Of a stretch of 5,600 bases of DNA, positions 1-5,325 are shown piece after piece. Position 1 is the first letter of the stretch; each line of letters starts with the position of its first letter. A model generated the notes under the pieces. It saw only the letters and a program-made list of their open reading frames with translations. It made no database searches and was not told the DNA's origin. Both the position numbers and the translations under genes were made by a program. The DNA comes from an uncultured Peptococcaceae bacterium (GTDB lineage Bacteria > Bacillota > Dehalobacteriia > UBA7702): the NCBI GenBank assembly GCA_937919295.1, contig CALFRX010000136.1, forward strand, positions 1 to 5,600. The letters are read 5' to 3'.

Positions 1-726
1 GGTGGCTTCTCGCAGCGTCTTATCGTTGCTGAGAGCGCCGACCAGCGCGGAGCCGAAAACATCACCGGTGCCGTGAAAATAGCCGGGGATTCTTTCGTTC
101 ATCAAATAATTGATTTCACCTTTGGTCTTGTCCGAGGCGACGGCGCCGAGCTTTGTTTCGTCAAAAGAGATGCCGCTTAAAACAACTTTTCCCGCGCCGA
201 GGCCGTGGAGAGCGTCGAGGATGGAAAGAACGTAATCTTCGGAATAGTTCTTTTCTTCATAGGGCAGTCCTGTCATAAAAGCCGCTTCGGTGAGGTTGGG
301 CATGATCAGGTCGGCTTTGGCGCAAAGCTTGGCCATACCCCGGGCGAAGGTTTCGTCGAACAGATCGTAAAGGGAGCCGTTGTCACCCATGACTGGATCT
401 ACGCAGATTAGCGTATCTTTTGCGCGGAAATCGTCAAATAACTTTTTCATCAGTTCGAGTTGCTCAAAGGAGCCAAGATAGCCGGTATATATGAAATCCA
501 CTTTTAAGTTGAGAGCTTCCCAGTGGCGGGTAATGGGAGCAATTTCAGCGGTAAGATCTCTGAAGGTAAAGTCGGTAAAACCACCGGTATGAGTCGAAAG
601 GACGGAGGTCGGCAGAATGGAGCATTCCGCGCCGGCGGCGGAGATGATCGGTAATGCCACGGTGAGAGAACACCTGCCGACACAGGAAATGTCGTGTACT
701 GCCAGAACCCTTTTCTGTTTTTCCAT
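1..726 (-). CDS. Pyridoxamine/pyridoxal kinase (PdxK/PdxY-like, ribokinase superfamily), 3' end outside window
   Basis: Phosphorylates the 5'-hydroxyl of pyridoxal/pyridoxamine with ATP in the cytoplasmic B6 salvage pathway. I translated 242 codons from the ATG at 726-724 with no stop before the window edge. The family is usually about 280-290 residues, so roughly 40-50 C-terminal residues are missing. Visible marks: an N-terminal substrate-binding strand AVHDISCVGRCSLTVALP (about 9-26), THTGGF (45-50), VDPVMGDNG (109-117), the MPNLTEA block (142-148), and the anion-hole/catalytic motif HGTGD (218-222) with Asp222 as the likely catalytic base. HDISCVGRCSL is typical of the pyridoxamine kinase branch found in Firmicutes. 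The start is fixed by an AAGGAGGAAC ribosome site (plus-strand cctcctt, 733-739) and an upstream promoter. It is divergent from mrp. The choice between PdxK and PdxY names is uncertain; the kinase call is firm. Confidence 0.93.
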   Translation of the reverse strand, partial: MEKQKRVLAVHDISCVGRCSLTVALPIISAAGAECSILPTSVLSTHTGGFTDFTFRDLTAEIAPITRHWEALNLKVDFIYTGYLGSFEQLELMKKLFDDFRAKDTLICVDPVMGDNGSLYDLFDETFARGMAKLCAKADLIMPNLTEAAFMTGLPYEEKNYSEDYVLSILDALHGLGAGKVVLSGISFDETKLGAVASDKTKGEINYLMNERIPGYFHGTGDVFGSALVGALSNDKTLREAT

Positions 727-756
727 ATAGTTCCTCCTTATACGTATTTATATGGT

Positions 757-785
757 AGTATATGACTTTTTTTTCATTTAATCAA
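757..785 (-). promoter_or_regulatory. Sigma-A-type promoter of the pyridoxamine kinase gene
   Basis: Reading the minus strand, a -35 TTGATT (plus 780-785) and a -10 TATACT (plus 757-762) are separated by exactly 17 bp (763-779), and the spacer is A-rich. The predicted start near 750 leaves a leader of about 25 nt that includes the AAGGAGG ribosome site. This is a match by eye; no transcript data. Confidence 0.7.
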
Positions 786-814
786 GATATATTTTACGTT
801 TTGGTATATAAATC

Positions 815-843
815 TTTACACGATGAAAGCATAAAGGTATACT
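815..843 (+). promoter_or_regulatory. Sigma-A-type promoter of mrp
   Basis: A -35 TTTACA (815-820) and a -10 TATACT (838-843) lie exactly 17 bp apart (821-837). The expected start is near 850, giving a leader of about 26 nt before the ATG at 876. This placement is one reason for rejecting the upstream in-frame ATG at 762, which would lie upstream of this promoter. Confidence 0.72.
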
Positions 844-875
844 ATAATATAGTTTTAGAAAGAGAGGAACGTAAT

Positions 876-1721
876 ATGGCAGAACATACAAAAAAGAGCG
901 ATTGCACACCGAAAAAATGCGAATCTTGCAAGGAAAGCTGCGATGGCCGCATGAAACCGGCAAAAGAAGCAGGAAATTCATATAGCGACGTGAAAAAGGT
1001 GATCGGTGTGATCAGCGGCAAAGGCGGCGTGGGTAAATCATTGATTACCTCCATGCTGGCCCAGGATATGAACGACCGCGGTTACCGTACCGCGATTCTC
1101 GACGCCGACCTGACCGGTCCCTCCATTCCCCAGGGTTTCGGCATCCATCACCGGGCCGAATCCTCCGAAGCAGGCTTGCTCCCCGCCTTGTCCAAAGACG
1201 GTATTAAGATCATGTCCATCAATTTGCTGCTGGAAAACGAAAAAGAGCCCGTGGTTTGGCGCGGCCCGATGATCGCCGGCGCGGTCAAACAATTCTGGAC
1301 CGATGTGGTCTGGGGCGATATTGATTTTATGTTCGTTGACATGCCCCCGGGTACCGGCGACGTGCCCCTGACGGTTTTTCAGTCCCTGCCCGTGGACGGT
1401 CTCATCATCGTGACCTCTCCCCAGGAATTGGTACAGATGATTGTGGGTAAAGCAGTCCATATGGCGAAACATATGGAAGTTCCCGTCATCGGTATCGTGG
1501 AAAATATGTCCTACATTCAATGCCCCGATTGTGCGAAGAAAATCCAAATGTTCGGCGAAAGCCACGTGGAGGAAACCGCCGCGGACTATGGCTTGAAGGT
1601 TCTTGGCAAACTGCCCCTTGATCCCAAAGTGGCCGCTGCTTATGATGAAGGAGAAGTGCGGATTTTTGCGGATTACTGGGATAAAGCCATTGGCGACGCC
1701 GTGGAAGCCCTCAATCGCTAA
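876..1721 (+). CDS. mrp: Mrp/Nbp35-family P-loop ATPase, iron-sulfur cluster carrier (ApbC-like)
   Basis: A cytoplasmic ATPase of 281 residues that in this family binds a [4Fe-4S] cluster and hands it to apo-proteins. The deviant Walker A SGKGGVGKS is at 47-55, DADLTGPS at 76-83, the W-RGPM block at 128-132, the Walker B region VDMPPGTGD at 154-162, and NMSYIQCPDC at 210-219. That last segment carries the C216-x2-C219 pair that bridges a cluster between two subunits in the family. The N-terminus has four extra cysteines, C10-x4-C15-x2-C18-x3-C22, which recall the N-terminal ferredoxin-like motif of Nbp35 but with different spacing. There is no N-terminal DUF59 domain. The ATG at 876 is chosen over the in-frame ATG at 762 because GAGAGGA (862-868) lies 7 nt upstream and the intervening translation is low-complexity leader sequence. 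It is divergent from the kinase gene; no link between their functions is evident beyond cofactor supply. Confidence 0.94.
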   Translation: MAEHTKKSDCTPKKCESCKESCDGRMKPAKEAGNSYSDVKKVIGVISGKGGVGKSLITSMLAQDMNDRGYRTAILDADLTGPSIPQGFGIHHRAESSEAGLLPALSKDGIKIMSINLLLENEKEPVVWRGPMIAGAVKQFWTDVVWGDIDFMFVDMPPGTGDVPLTVFQSLPVDGLIIVTSPQELVQMIVGKAVHMAKHMEVPVIGIVENMSYIQCPDCAKKIQMFGESHVEETAADYGLKVLGKLPLDPKVAAAYDEGEVRIFADYWDKAIGDAVEALNR

Positions 1722-1752
1722 AGAGCCGCGGGCGGGAACGCATGAAACCGCG

Positions 1753-1812
1753 ATGAATCTCAAAAAAATCCTCGCCTTTGGGGATTCCAGTACCTGGGGT
1801 GATAACCCCCAA
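1753..1812 (+). pseudogene. 5' remnant of an SGNH/GDSL-family hydrolase gene
   Basis: From an ATG at 1753 the reading frame encodes MNLKKILAFGDSSTWGDNP. This matches the start of bacterial SGNH/GDSL esterases: a short beta strand, then the block-I FGDSxTxG motif with the nucleophile serine (Ser12 of this frame). The family normally runs to about 200 residues. Here the resemblance ends around codon 20, and the frame continues through a terminator hairpin to a TGA at 1885-1887, 44 codons in all, with no block III or V. I therefore read it as a broken gene whose 3' nine-tenths were deleted. The right boundary is approximate. There is a modest ribosome-site-like gcggga upstream (1732-1737), and the remnant begins 31 bp after the mrp stop, consistent with a former mrp-hydrolase operon. 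A chance 20-codon match is possible but the motif run is long for that. Confidence 0.6.
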
Positions 1813-1841
1813 GTGACCCATCAGGTAGTTTATCGTAAAAT
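1813..1841 (+). promoter_or_regulatory. Candidate promoter of the Nim/PNPOx-like gene
   Basis: GTGACC (1813-1818, 4 of 6 to the -35 consensus) and TAAAAT (1836-1841, 5 of 6 to the -10) are 17 bp apart. Transcription would begin near 1848, that is, at the first base of the hairpin at 1847-1883, so the mRNA would carry a stem-loop at its extreme 5' end. No better promoter is visible between the hairpin and the ATG at 1906. Confidence 0.4.
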
Positions 1842-1846
1842 GAGCA

Positions 1847-1883
1847 AAAAGCCTTTCCTCTTAGCGATAAGAGAAAGGCTTTT
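1847..1883 (+). terminator. Rho-independent terminator after mrp (hairpin with short U-tract)
   Basis: AAAAGCCTTTC-c-TC (1847-1860) pairs with GAGAAAGGCTTTT (1871-1883) with one bulged C (1857 or 1858) and a 10-nt loop. The 3' arm ends in four Ts. On the opposite strand the same hairpin is followed by a longer T run, so it could act both ways, although no convergent gene is present. If the promoter at 1813-1841 is real, this is also the 5' leader hairpin of the next gene, ending 6 nt before its AAAAGGAGG ribosome site. Confidence 0.6.
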
Positions 1884-1905
1884 ATGATAAAAAGGAGGGA
1901 TAATT

Positions 1906-2436
1906 ATGACAAGAGAACTGCGCCGGAGCAAACAGGCTTTGGCAAGAACGGAAATCATCGCGGTTTTGCTGCGAAATACCAGCGGCGTGCTGGCTCTGAC
2001 CGGTACCGACGGCTACCCTTACGCGGTACCGTTAAGCTACGTTTACACAGCGGGGAAGATCTACTTTCACTGTGCCACCCAGGGCTATAAACTTGATGCC
2101 CTCCGGTACGGATCAAAGGCCTCTTTCTGTGTGATCGACAGAGACGAAATTGTCCGGGAAACCTTTTCCACCAATTACATCAGCGTGATCGCTTTCGGCA
2201 AAGCGTATCCTGTCACCGACGATGAAGAAAAAAGGCGTTCCATCCGTCTCCTCGCCGCGAAATACGGTACCGGTGACAGAGCCGCCGATGAGAAGGAAAT
2301 CGAAAAATCTTGGCACAGACTGACGATGATCTGTCTTGATGTCGAAGAGATCACCGGCAAGGCGGCGACGGCAGTGATCAAAAACAGGGAAGCCTATTTT
2401 CCCCAGGCTAAAAAAGCCTGTTCCTGCCAGAGCTGA
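1906..2436 (+). CDS. Pyridoxamine 5'-phosphate oxidase-like / NimA-type flavin split-barrel protein
   Basis: A 176-residue cytoplasmic protein of the FMN-binding split-barrel superfamily, in the branch annotated as 5-nitroimidazole resistance (Nim) or PNPOx-like. Marks: GVLALTGTDGYPYAVPLSYVY (27-47), the strand that lines the flavin pocket; KIYFHCATQGYKLDAL (51-66), with His55 in the position where Nim proteins usually have a conserved histidine; then ASFCVI (72-77) and FSTNYISVIAFGKAYPVTDDEEKR (87-110), which is very typical of this branch. The C-terminus ends CSCQS, a CxC pair close to the end. The start is set by AAAAGGAGGGA (1890-1900) 5 nt before the ATG. The real substrate is unknown: members reduce or bind small molecules via flavin, and drug resistance should not be assumed. 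It is probably not the true PdxH oxidase, despite the nearby B6 kinase. Confidence 0.88.
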   Translation: MTRELRRSKQALARTEIIAVLLRNTSGVLALTGTDGYPYAVPLSYVYTAGKIYFHCATQGYKLDALRYGSKASFCVIDRDEIVRETFSTNYISVIAFGKAYPVTDDEEKRRSIRLLAAKYGTGDRAADEKEIEKSWHRLTMICLDVEEITGKAATAVIKNREAYFPQAKKACSCQS

Positions 2437-2455
2437 AACCCTTCGTCTTAGGGAC

Positions 2456-2500
2456 TTTCTTTGACCTTGGCGCGTATAATAGAATAGAAGGTCAAAGAAA
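2456..2500. repeat. Perfect 13-bp inverted repeat centred on a -10 element; candidate operator
   Basis: TTTCTTTGACCTT (2456-2468) and its exact reverse complement AAGGTCAAAGAAA (2488-2500) flank a 19-bp centre. The TATAAT at 2475-2480 lies in the middle of that centre. Neither arm is followed by a T-run on either strand, so a terminator is unlikely. The geometry fits a repressor covering the promoter of the peptidase gene, or an RNA hairpin in read-through transcripts. No cognate regulator is identifiable in the window. Confidence 0.6.
2475..2480 (+). promoter_or_regulatory. -10 element for the NlpC/P60 gene
   Basis: A consensus TATAAT preceded by CG. The -35 is poor: the best option is GGGACT (2451-2456) with an 18-bp spacer, matching only the GAC core. 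The start would be near 2487, giving a leader of about 26 nt. A weak -35 plus an overlapping inverted repeat hints at a regulated or activator-dependent promoter. Confidence 0.5.
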
Positions 2501-2512
2501 AGAGAACGTTTT

Positions 2513-3289
2513 ATGATTCCGGGTTTGCGAACATTGAAAAATCTCCTCGAAACGGCTTTGGCGCCAGTGGGGAGCACCATGTATATCTATGGCGGCGGCT
2601 GGAATGATGCCGACGATGGCGCCGGCAAAGATGCTGTTACCATCGGCGTGCCACTGCAATGGCGCGACTTCTTTTTGACCCAGGGGCCGGACTACGACTT
2701 CCATCACCATCACGATAGAAGGGACGGCCTTGACTGCTCCGGTTATGTGGGCTGGGTGTTGTATAACGTCTTTCGCAGGGAGAGCGGCGGCGAAGGCTAC
2801 GTGCTCCCGTCCGCGGAAATGGCGAAGACCTTTGCCGCTTACGGCTGGGGCACGTACCTCCCGGCAAAGGAAGTCCAAGACTACCGTCCCGGCGATCTGA
2901 TGAGCAGCAAACAACGTCATGTTTATATCGTTCTCGGCGCCTGTGCCGACGGCAGTATCCTGCTGCTCCATGCCAGTCCCCCGGGGGTGATGCTCAGCGG
3001 CACGGTGACGCCGTCAGGGGAACCGCAAAGCAATGCTGTTTCTCTGGCGGAATACTATCTGAAAACGTATTATCCCGCCTGGTATGAAAAATTCCCCGCC
3101 TGTGGCAGGGATCTTTCTTATTTGAACGAATACGATCAGTTGCGCTGGGATCTCGGCGGTGTCTTAAAAGATCCCGAAGGTTACCGCCTTTTGCCGCCGC
3201 CTCTGCTTTTGGCGGATCTCTTTAAGAATAAGAAATATAGTTTGGGAAAACCGGATAATAGTTGTGATAAACGCCCGTATTTTTGGTGA
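2513..3289 (+). CDS. NlpC/P60-family cysteine peptidase, no signal peptide
   Basis: A 258-residue protein with an NlpC/P60 papain-like fold, a family that cleaves peptidoglycan stem peptides (often gamma-D-Glu-diamino acid bonds). The catalytic Cys is Cys75 in GLDCSGYVGW (72-81), the catalytic His is His136 in RHVYIVLG (135-142), and His153 in LLHASPPG (151-158) fits the third polar residue. Upstream, TMYIYGGGWN (22-31) is a conserved substrate-pocket strand of this Firmicutes subfamily. There is no signal peptide, membrane segment, SH3 or LysM domain, so it is either cytoplasmic (recycling muropeptides) or exported unconventionally. Four histidines in a row (64-67) lie just before the active site. 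The start has only a weak ribosome site (AGAGA, 2501-2505), and no better start exists. The last 7 codons (from 3266) overlap the terminator and its immediate flank, and the TGA starts in its loop. Confidence 0.87.
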   Translation: MIPGLRTLKNLLETALAPVGSTMYIYGGGWNDADDGAGKDAVTIGVPLQWRDFFLTQGPDYDFHHHHDRRDGLDCSGYVGWVLYNVFRRESGGEGYVLPSAEMAKTFAAYGWGTYLPAKEVQDYRPGDLMSSKQRHVYIVLGACADGSILLLHASPPGVMLSGTVTPSGEPQSNAVSLAEYYLKTYYPAWYEKFPACGRDLSYLNEYDQLRWDLGGVLKDPEGYRLLPPPLLLADLFKNKKYSLGKPDNSCDKRPYFW

Positions 3290-3302
3290 TACGGGCGTTT
3301 TT
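3269..3302 (+). terminator. Rho-independent terminator overlapping the end of the NlpC/P60 gene
   Basis: AAACGCCCGTAT (3269-3280) and ATACGGGCGTTT (3289-3300) form a perfect 12-bp stem with an 8-nt loop, followed by further Ts (3299-3302). The TGA stop (3287-3289) spans the loop and the first base of the 3' arm. The symmetric A and T flanks may let it stop transcription from the convergent ABC operon too, although the T-run in that direction is only three bases. Confidence 0.88.
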
Positions 3303-3374
3303 GTGTGATTTTTTTAGACCGGGGTTTTCAGTTGTTTCTTCCTTTGTCAAGAGATTTTTAAAAGGTTTTGGCGG

Positions 3375-3407
3375 GAGAGAGTGTTTCTTTTTATGGAAGT
3401 CTCTCTC
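3375..3407 (-). terminator. Weak hairpin downstream of the ABC operon, possible terminator
   Basis: GAGAGAG (3375-3381) and CTCTCTC (3401-3407) can pair around a 19-nt loop, 9 bp beyond the permease stop codon. On the minus strand no T-run follows directly (ccgccaaaacctttt), so intrinsic termination would be weak. The rest of 3303-3415 contains T-rich DNA with no gene I can support. Confidence 0.3.
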
Positions 3408-3415
3408 TTAGGCAT

Positions 3416-4195
3416 TTACTCAAGGTTCAGATGTCTTGCCAAAATATAGTCCACCAGGAAGAATACGAGGGTGACCACGACGAGCTCGATGGCAATACCG
3501 GAGAGCAGGGGAATCAGTAAATCAGAAGATTGGGTTATGGTGGCATTGGCATCAAAGGGGAGAAGCTTACTGATCAGGGAGGTCACGCCGATATAGATGA
3601 TATAGAAGAGGATGAAGCAGCCGAAGGGTACGATTCTATGGCGTACCGTGTCGTTGGCTTTGAAAATCGGCAGCTGGGTTACGGAAATGGAGAGGTAAAT
3701 TACGAAGAGGAACAGAGTGAAATTCAAGATCATGGAAACGATGACCTCCGCCACCACCAGCCAGTCACCGGCTTGGGCATGGGAGAAGATAAAGGCAAAA
3801 AAGTCGCTGATCATGCCCCATTCAAAGGTCGAAGCGTTTAAGATGAAGAGGAAACCGCAGAGCAAGCCGCAGAACAGGCCGATCCCCGACCAGATAATGG
3901 CGGCAACGGCTTTCGAGAGGATCAGCTGCTTTGTCGTGACCGGCAGCGTAAACATCAGGTAACCTTCGTCTTTCAGTAAATTCCGGCGAAAGCGGCGGAT
4001 CGTCGTCACCAAGGTAATGACGAAGGCGGCTACGGTGATGGCGCCAAAAATAGCGGCGGCGATGGCTGAAGGCGTATCGTAACGGGTTAAGAGTAATAAG
4101 TTTGTAATAACCGCTGCCGCGATCATCAGCAGATAAATGGGGAGCAGCCCCTTGGCAATGGCCGAAAATTCATGTTTTAGCAGCTTAGCGAACAT
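3416..4195 (-). CDS. ABC transporter permease (ABC-2-like, six predicted membrane helices)
   Basis: A 259-residue hydrophobic protein, the membrane partner of the ATPase encoded just upstream. Predicted helices by hydrophobicity: about 17-37, 44-66, 94-119, 145-173, 188-210 and 226-252. Between helices 2 and 3 lies the cytoplasmic stretch LLKDEGYLMFTLPVTTKQLILSK (73-95), a recurrent signature in Firmicutes permeases found with GntR-YtrB-like ATPase pairs. The ATG (4195-4193) lies inside the ATPase gene, with a 19-nt overlap and a GGGAGG ribosome site (plus 4203-4208), so the two are translationally coupled. Cargo is unknown: related Bacillota systems respond to cell-envelope stress or export peptides/lipids, but nothing here fixes the substrate. 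It is the last gene of the operon. Confidence 0.85.
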   Translation of the reverse strand: MFAKLLKHEFSAIAKGLLPIYLLMIAAAVITNLLLLTRYDTPSAIAAAIFGAITVAAFVITLVTTIRRFRRNLLKDEGYLMFTLPVTTKQLILSKAVAAIIWSGIGLFCGLLCGFLFILNASTFEWGMISDFFAFIFSHAQAGDWLVVAEVIVSMILNFTLFLFVIYLSISVTQLPIFKANDTVRHRIVPFGCFILFYIIYIGVTSLISKLLPFDANATITQSSDLLIPLLSGIAIELVVVTLVFFLVDYILARHLNLE

Positions 4196-4884
4196 TGGAA
4201 TACCTCCCTGAACAATTCATCGATGGATTTGCCGTGGTCCTCCCGGATGGTATCGGCGTCCCCCTTTAAGACGATTTCGCCCTCTTTTAAGAAAATCACA
4301 TCGTCAAAAACGCGTTCGACGTCGGTGATGAGATGGGTGGAAATGATCACCGTGGAACCGGGATCGTACATTTTCAGGATCAGGTCTAAAATGTAGTCCC
4401 TGGCAGCGGGATCGACGCCGCCGATGGGTTCGTCTAAGAGATACAGTTTTGCTTTGCGGGAAAGCACGAGAATCAGTTGAACTTTCTCTTTATTGCCTTT
4501 GGAAAGCTGTTTGATTTTGGCTTCCTCATCAATGTTCATGTCTTTTAAGAGAGATTTTGCCTTATCGTAATCAAAATCGGCGTAGAAGTCTTTGAAAAAA
4601 GACAGCATTCTTTTAACCTTCACACTTTCATCCAGATAGGAACGTTCCGGCAAAAAGGAGACGATTTCCTTGGTTTTAACGCCGGGACGGCTGCCGTCGA
4701 TCAAGAGGGTTCCTTCCGTTTCCAGTAAGCCGTTCATGGCTTTGAGCAGCGTTGTTTTGCCGCTGCCATTGGGGCCCAAAAGACCGATGATGCGTCCTTT
4801 TTCCGCGGTGAAGTTAACGTTTAATAGCGCCGGTTTCTTCTTGTAGACTTTGGTTAAGTCCTTGATTTCAATCAGTGATGTCAT
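4177..4884 (-). CDS. ABC transporter ATP-binding protein (YtrB-like)
   Basis: A 235-residue nucleotide-binding domain that drives the permease encoded downstream. Walker A GPNGSGKT (37-44), a Q-loop region reading FLPE (78-81) with Glu in place of the usual Gln, a degenerate signature LSKGNKEKVQ (127-136) in place of LSGGQ, Walker B LYLLDEP (147-153) with catalytic Glu152, D-loop GGVDPAARD (155-163), and H-loop His184 in STHL. The LSKG signature and the PIGGVDPAARDYIL stretch are characteristic of GntR-linked ABC systems in Bacillota, so they are family traits rather than decay. The ATG (4884-4882) overlaps the gntR stop as ATGA, with AGGAGG at plus 4897-4902, 12 nt upstream. The C-terminal tail is short, with no accessory domain. 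ATP hydrolysis is expected; the transported molecule is unknown. Confidence 0.93.
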   Translation of the reverse strand: MTSLIEIKDLTKVYKKKPALLNVNFTAEKGRIIGLLGPNGSGKTTLLKAMNGLLETEGTLLIDGSRPGVKTKEIVSFLPERSYLDESVKVKRMLSFFKDFYADFDYDKAKSLLKDMNIDEEAKIKQLSKGNKEKVQLILVLSRKAKLYLLDEPIGGVDPAARDYILDLILKMYDPGSTVIISTHLITDVERVFDDVIFLKEGEIVLKGDADTIREDHGKSIDELFREVFQCSLSC

Positions 4885-5243
4885 TTTTTCTCGTTTCCTC
4901 CTATAAACAGAGATGCCAACTTTTCTTCGGGAAAGCCGATCTCCTTCATATTTTGAATGAATTCCTCCGTCAGTTTTTTGGCTGCCGCCTCTCTTTTTTC
5001 CTCTATGAGGGTGTTGTTTTCCGTTACAAAACGTCCGCTGGTGCGTTCCGTTACCACAAGCAGATCTGCTTCCAGGGTGCTTAAAGCCCGTTGGGCAGTG
5101 TTGGGGTTGATGCCCTCGGCAGCGGCAATGTCCCGTACGGAAGGCAGCTTCTCGCCGGGAGAAAATTCGCCGGAGAGTATCTTTTTGGTGATGTTCTCTA
5201 CGATCTGTAAGTAGATCGGCGTGTTCCGGTCAAAATGAGTCAT
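4881..5243 (-). CDS. GntR-family transcriptional regulator, YtrA subfamily
   Basis: A 120-residue repressor-type protein. The N-terminal winged helix-turn-helix spans about 8-75: PIYLQIVENITKKILSGEF (9-27), PGEKLPSVRDIAAAEGINPNTAQRAL (29-54) containing the recognition helix, and the wing around RTSGRFVT (67-74). The C-terminus (about 77-120) is only a short helical segment without an FCD, UTRA or aminotransferase ligand domain, which defines the YtrA type. Such proteins usually sit next to, and repress, an ABC transporter operon, as here: it is the first gene, overlapping the ATPase by 4 nt. GAGGCGGG upstream of the ATG is the ribosome site. The promoter is embedded in a 36-bp palindrome, consistent with autoregulation. 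The inducer is unknown. Confidence 0.93.
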   Translation of the reverse strand: MTHFDRNTPIYLQIVENITKKILSGEFSPGEKLPSVRDIAAAEGINPNTAQRALSTLEADLLVVTERTSGRFVTENNTLIEEKREAAAKKLTEEFIQNMKEIGFPEEKLASLFIGGNEKK

Positions 5244-5263
5244 AATCCCGCCTCACTGTTCTT

Positions 5264-5299
5264 TGTATTATTGTATTAGTAGACTAATACAATAATACA
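5264..5299. promoter_or_regulatory. 36-bp palindromic operator of the gntR-ABC operon
   Basis: TGTATTATTGTATTAGT (5264-5280) and ACTAATACAATAATACA (5283-5299) are perfect 17-bp inverted arms around AG. Each arm holds two GTATTA half-sites 8 bp apart (5265-5270 and 5273-5278; mirrored at 5285-5290 and 5293-5298). It covers the operon's -10 and predicted start, the usual position for repression. The GntR protein encoded 20 bp away is the obvious ligand, by inference. Confidence 0.85.
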
Positions 5300-5320
5300 G
5301 TTGAGAATTCGATTTGTCAA
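5292..5320 (-). promoter_or_regulatory. Promoter of the gntR-ABC operon
   Basis: On the minus strand a consensus -35 TTGACA (plus 5315-5320) and a -10 TATTAT (plus 5292-5297) are exactly 17 bp apart. The -10 and the predicted start near 5285 lie within the palindromic operator, so repressor and polymerase would compete. The strong core elements suggest high expression once derepressed. Confidence 0.82.
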
Positions 5321-5325
5321 CCCTT

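Noticed and set aside
205..411. Plus-strand 68-codon frame within the kinase gene
   Set aside because: Opposite strand of a kinase with intact GTGD and VDPVMGDNG motifs; no start signal of its own.
762..875. Upstream in-frame ATG extending mrp by 38 codons
   Set aside because: The extension covers the promoter at 815-843, has no ribosome site and translates to low-complexity residues, while ATG 876 has GAGAGGA at good spacing and begins the conserved protein.
1038..1763. Long minus-strand open frame of 241 codons antisense to mrp
   Set aside because: Its translation is His/Gly-rich without domains and it mirrors mrp codon usage; mrp on the plus strand has all family motifs.
2404..2420. Perfect 6-bp hairpin CAGGCT-aaaaa-AGCCTG near the end of the Nim-like gene
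   Set aside because: It lies inside the coding sequence and no T-run follows, so it is not a terminator; probably coincidental.
2113..2971. Minus-strand open frames (155 and 159 codons) under the Nim-like and NlpC/P60 genes
   Set aside because: They lie opposite well-supported genes, lack ribosome sites and show no recognisable motifs.
3530..3841. Plus-strand frame of 103 codons inside the permease gene
   Set aside because: Acidic, low-information translation opposite a membrane protein; typical antisense shadow.
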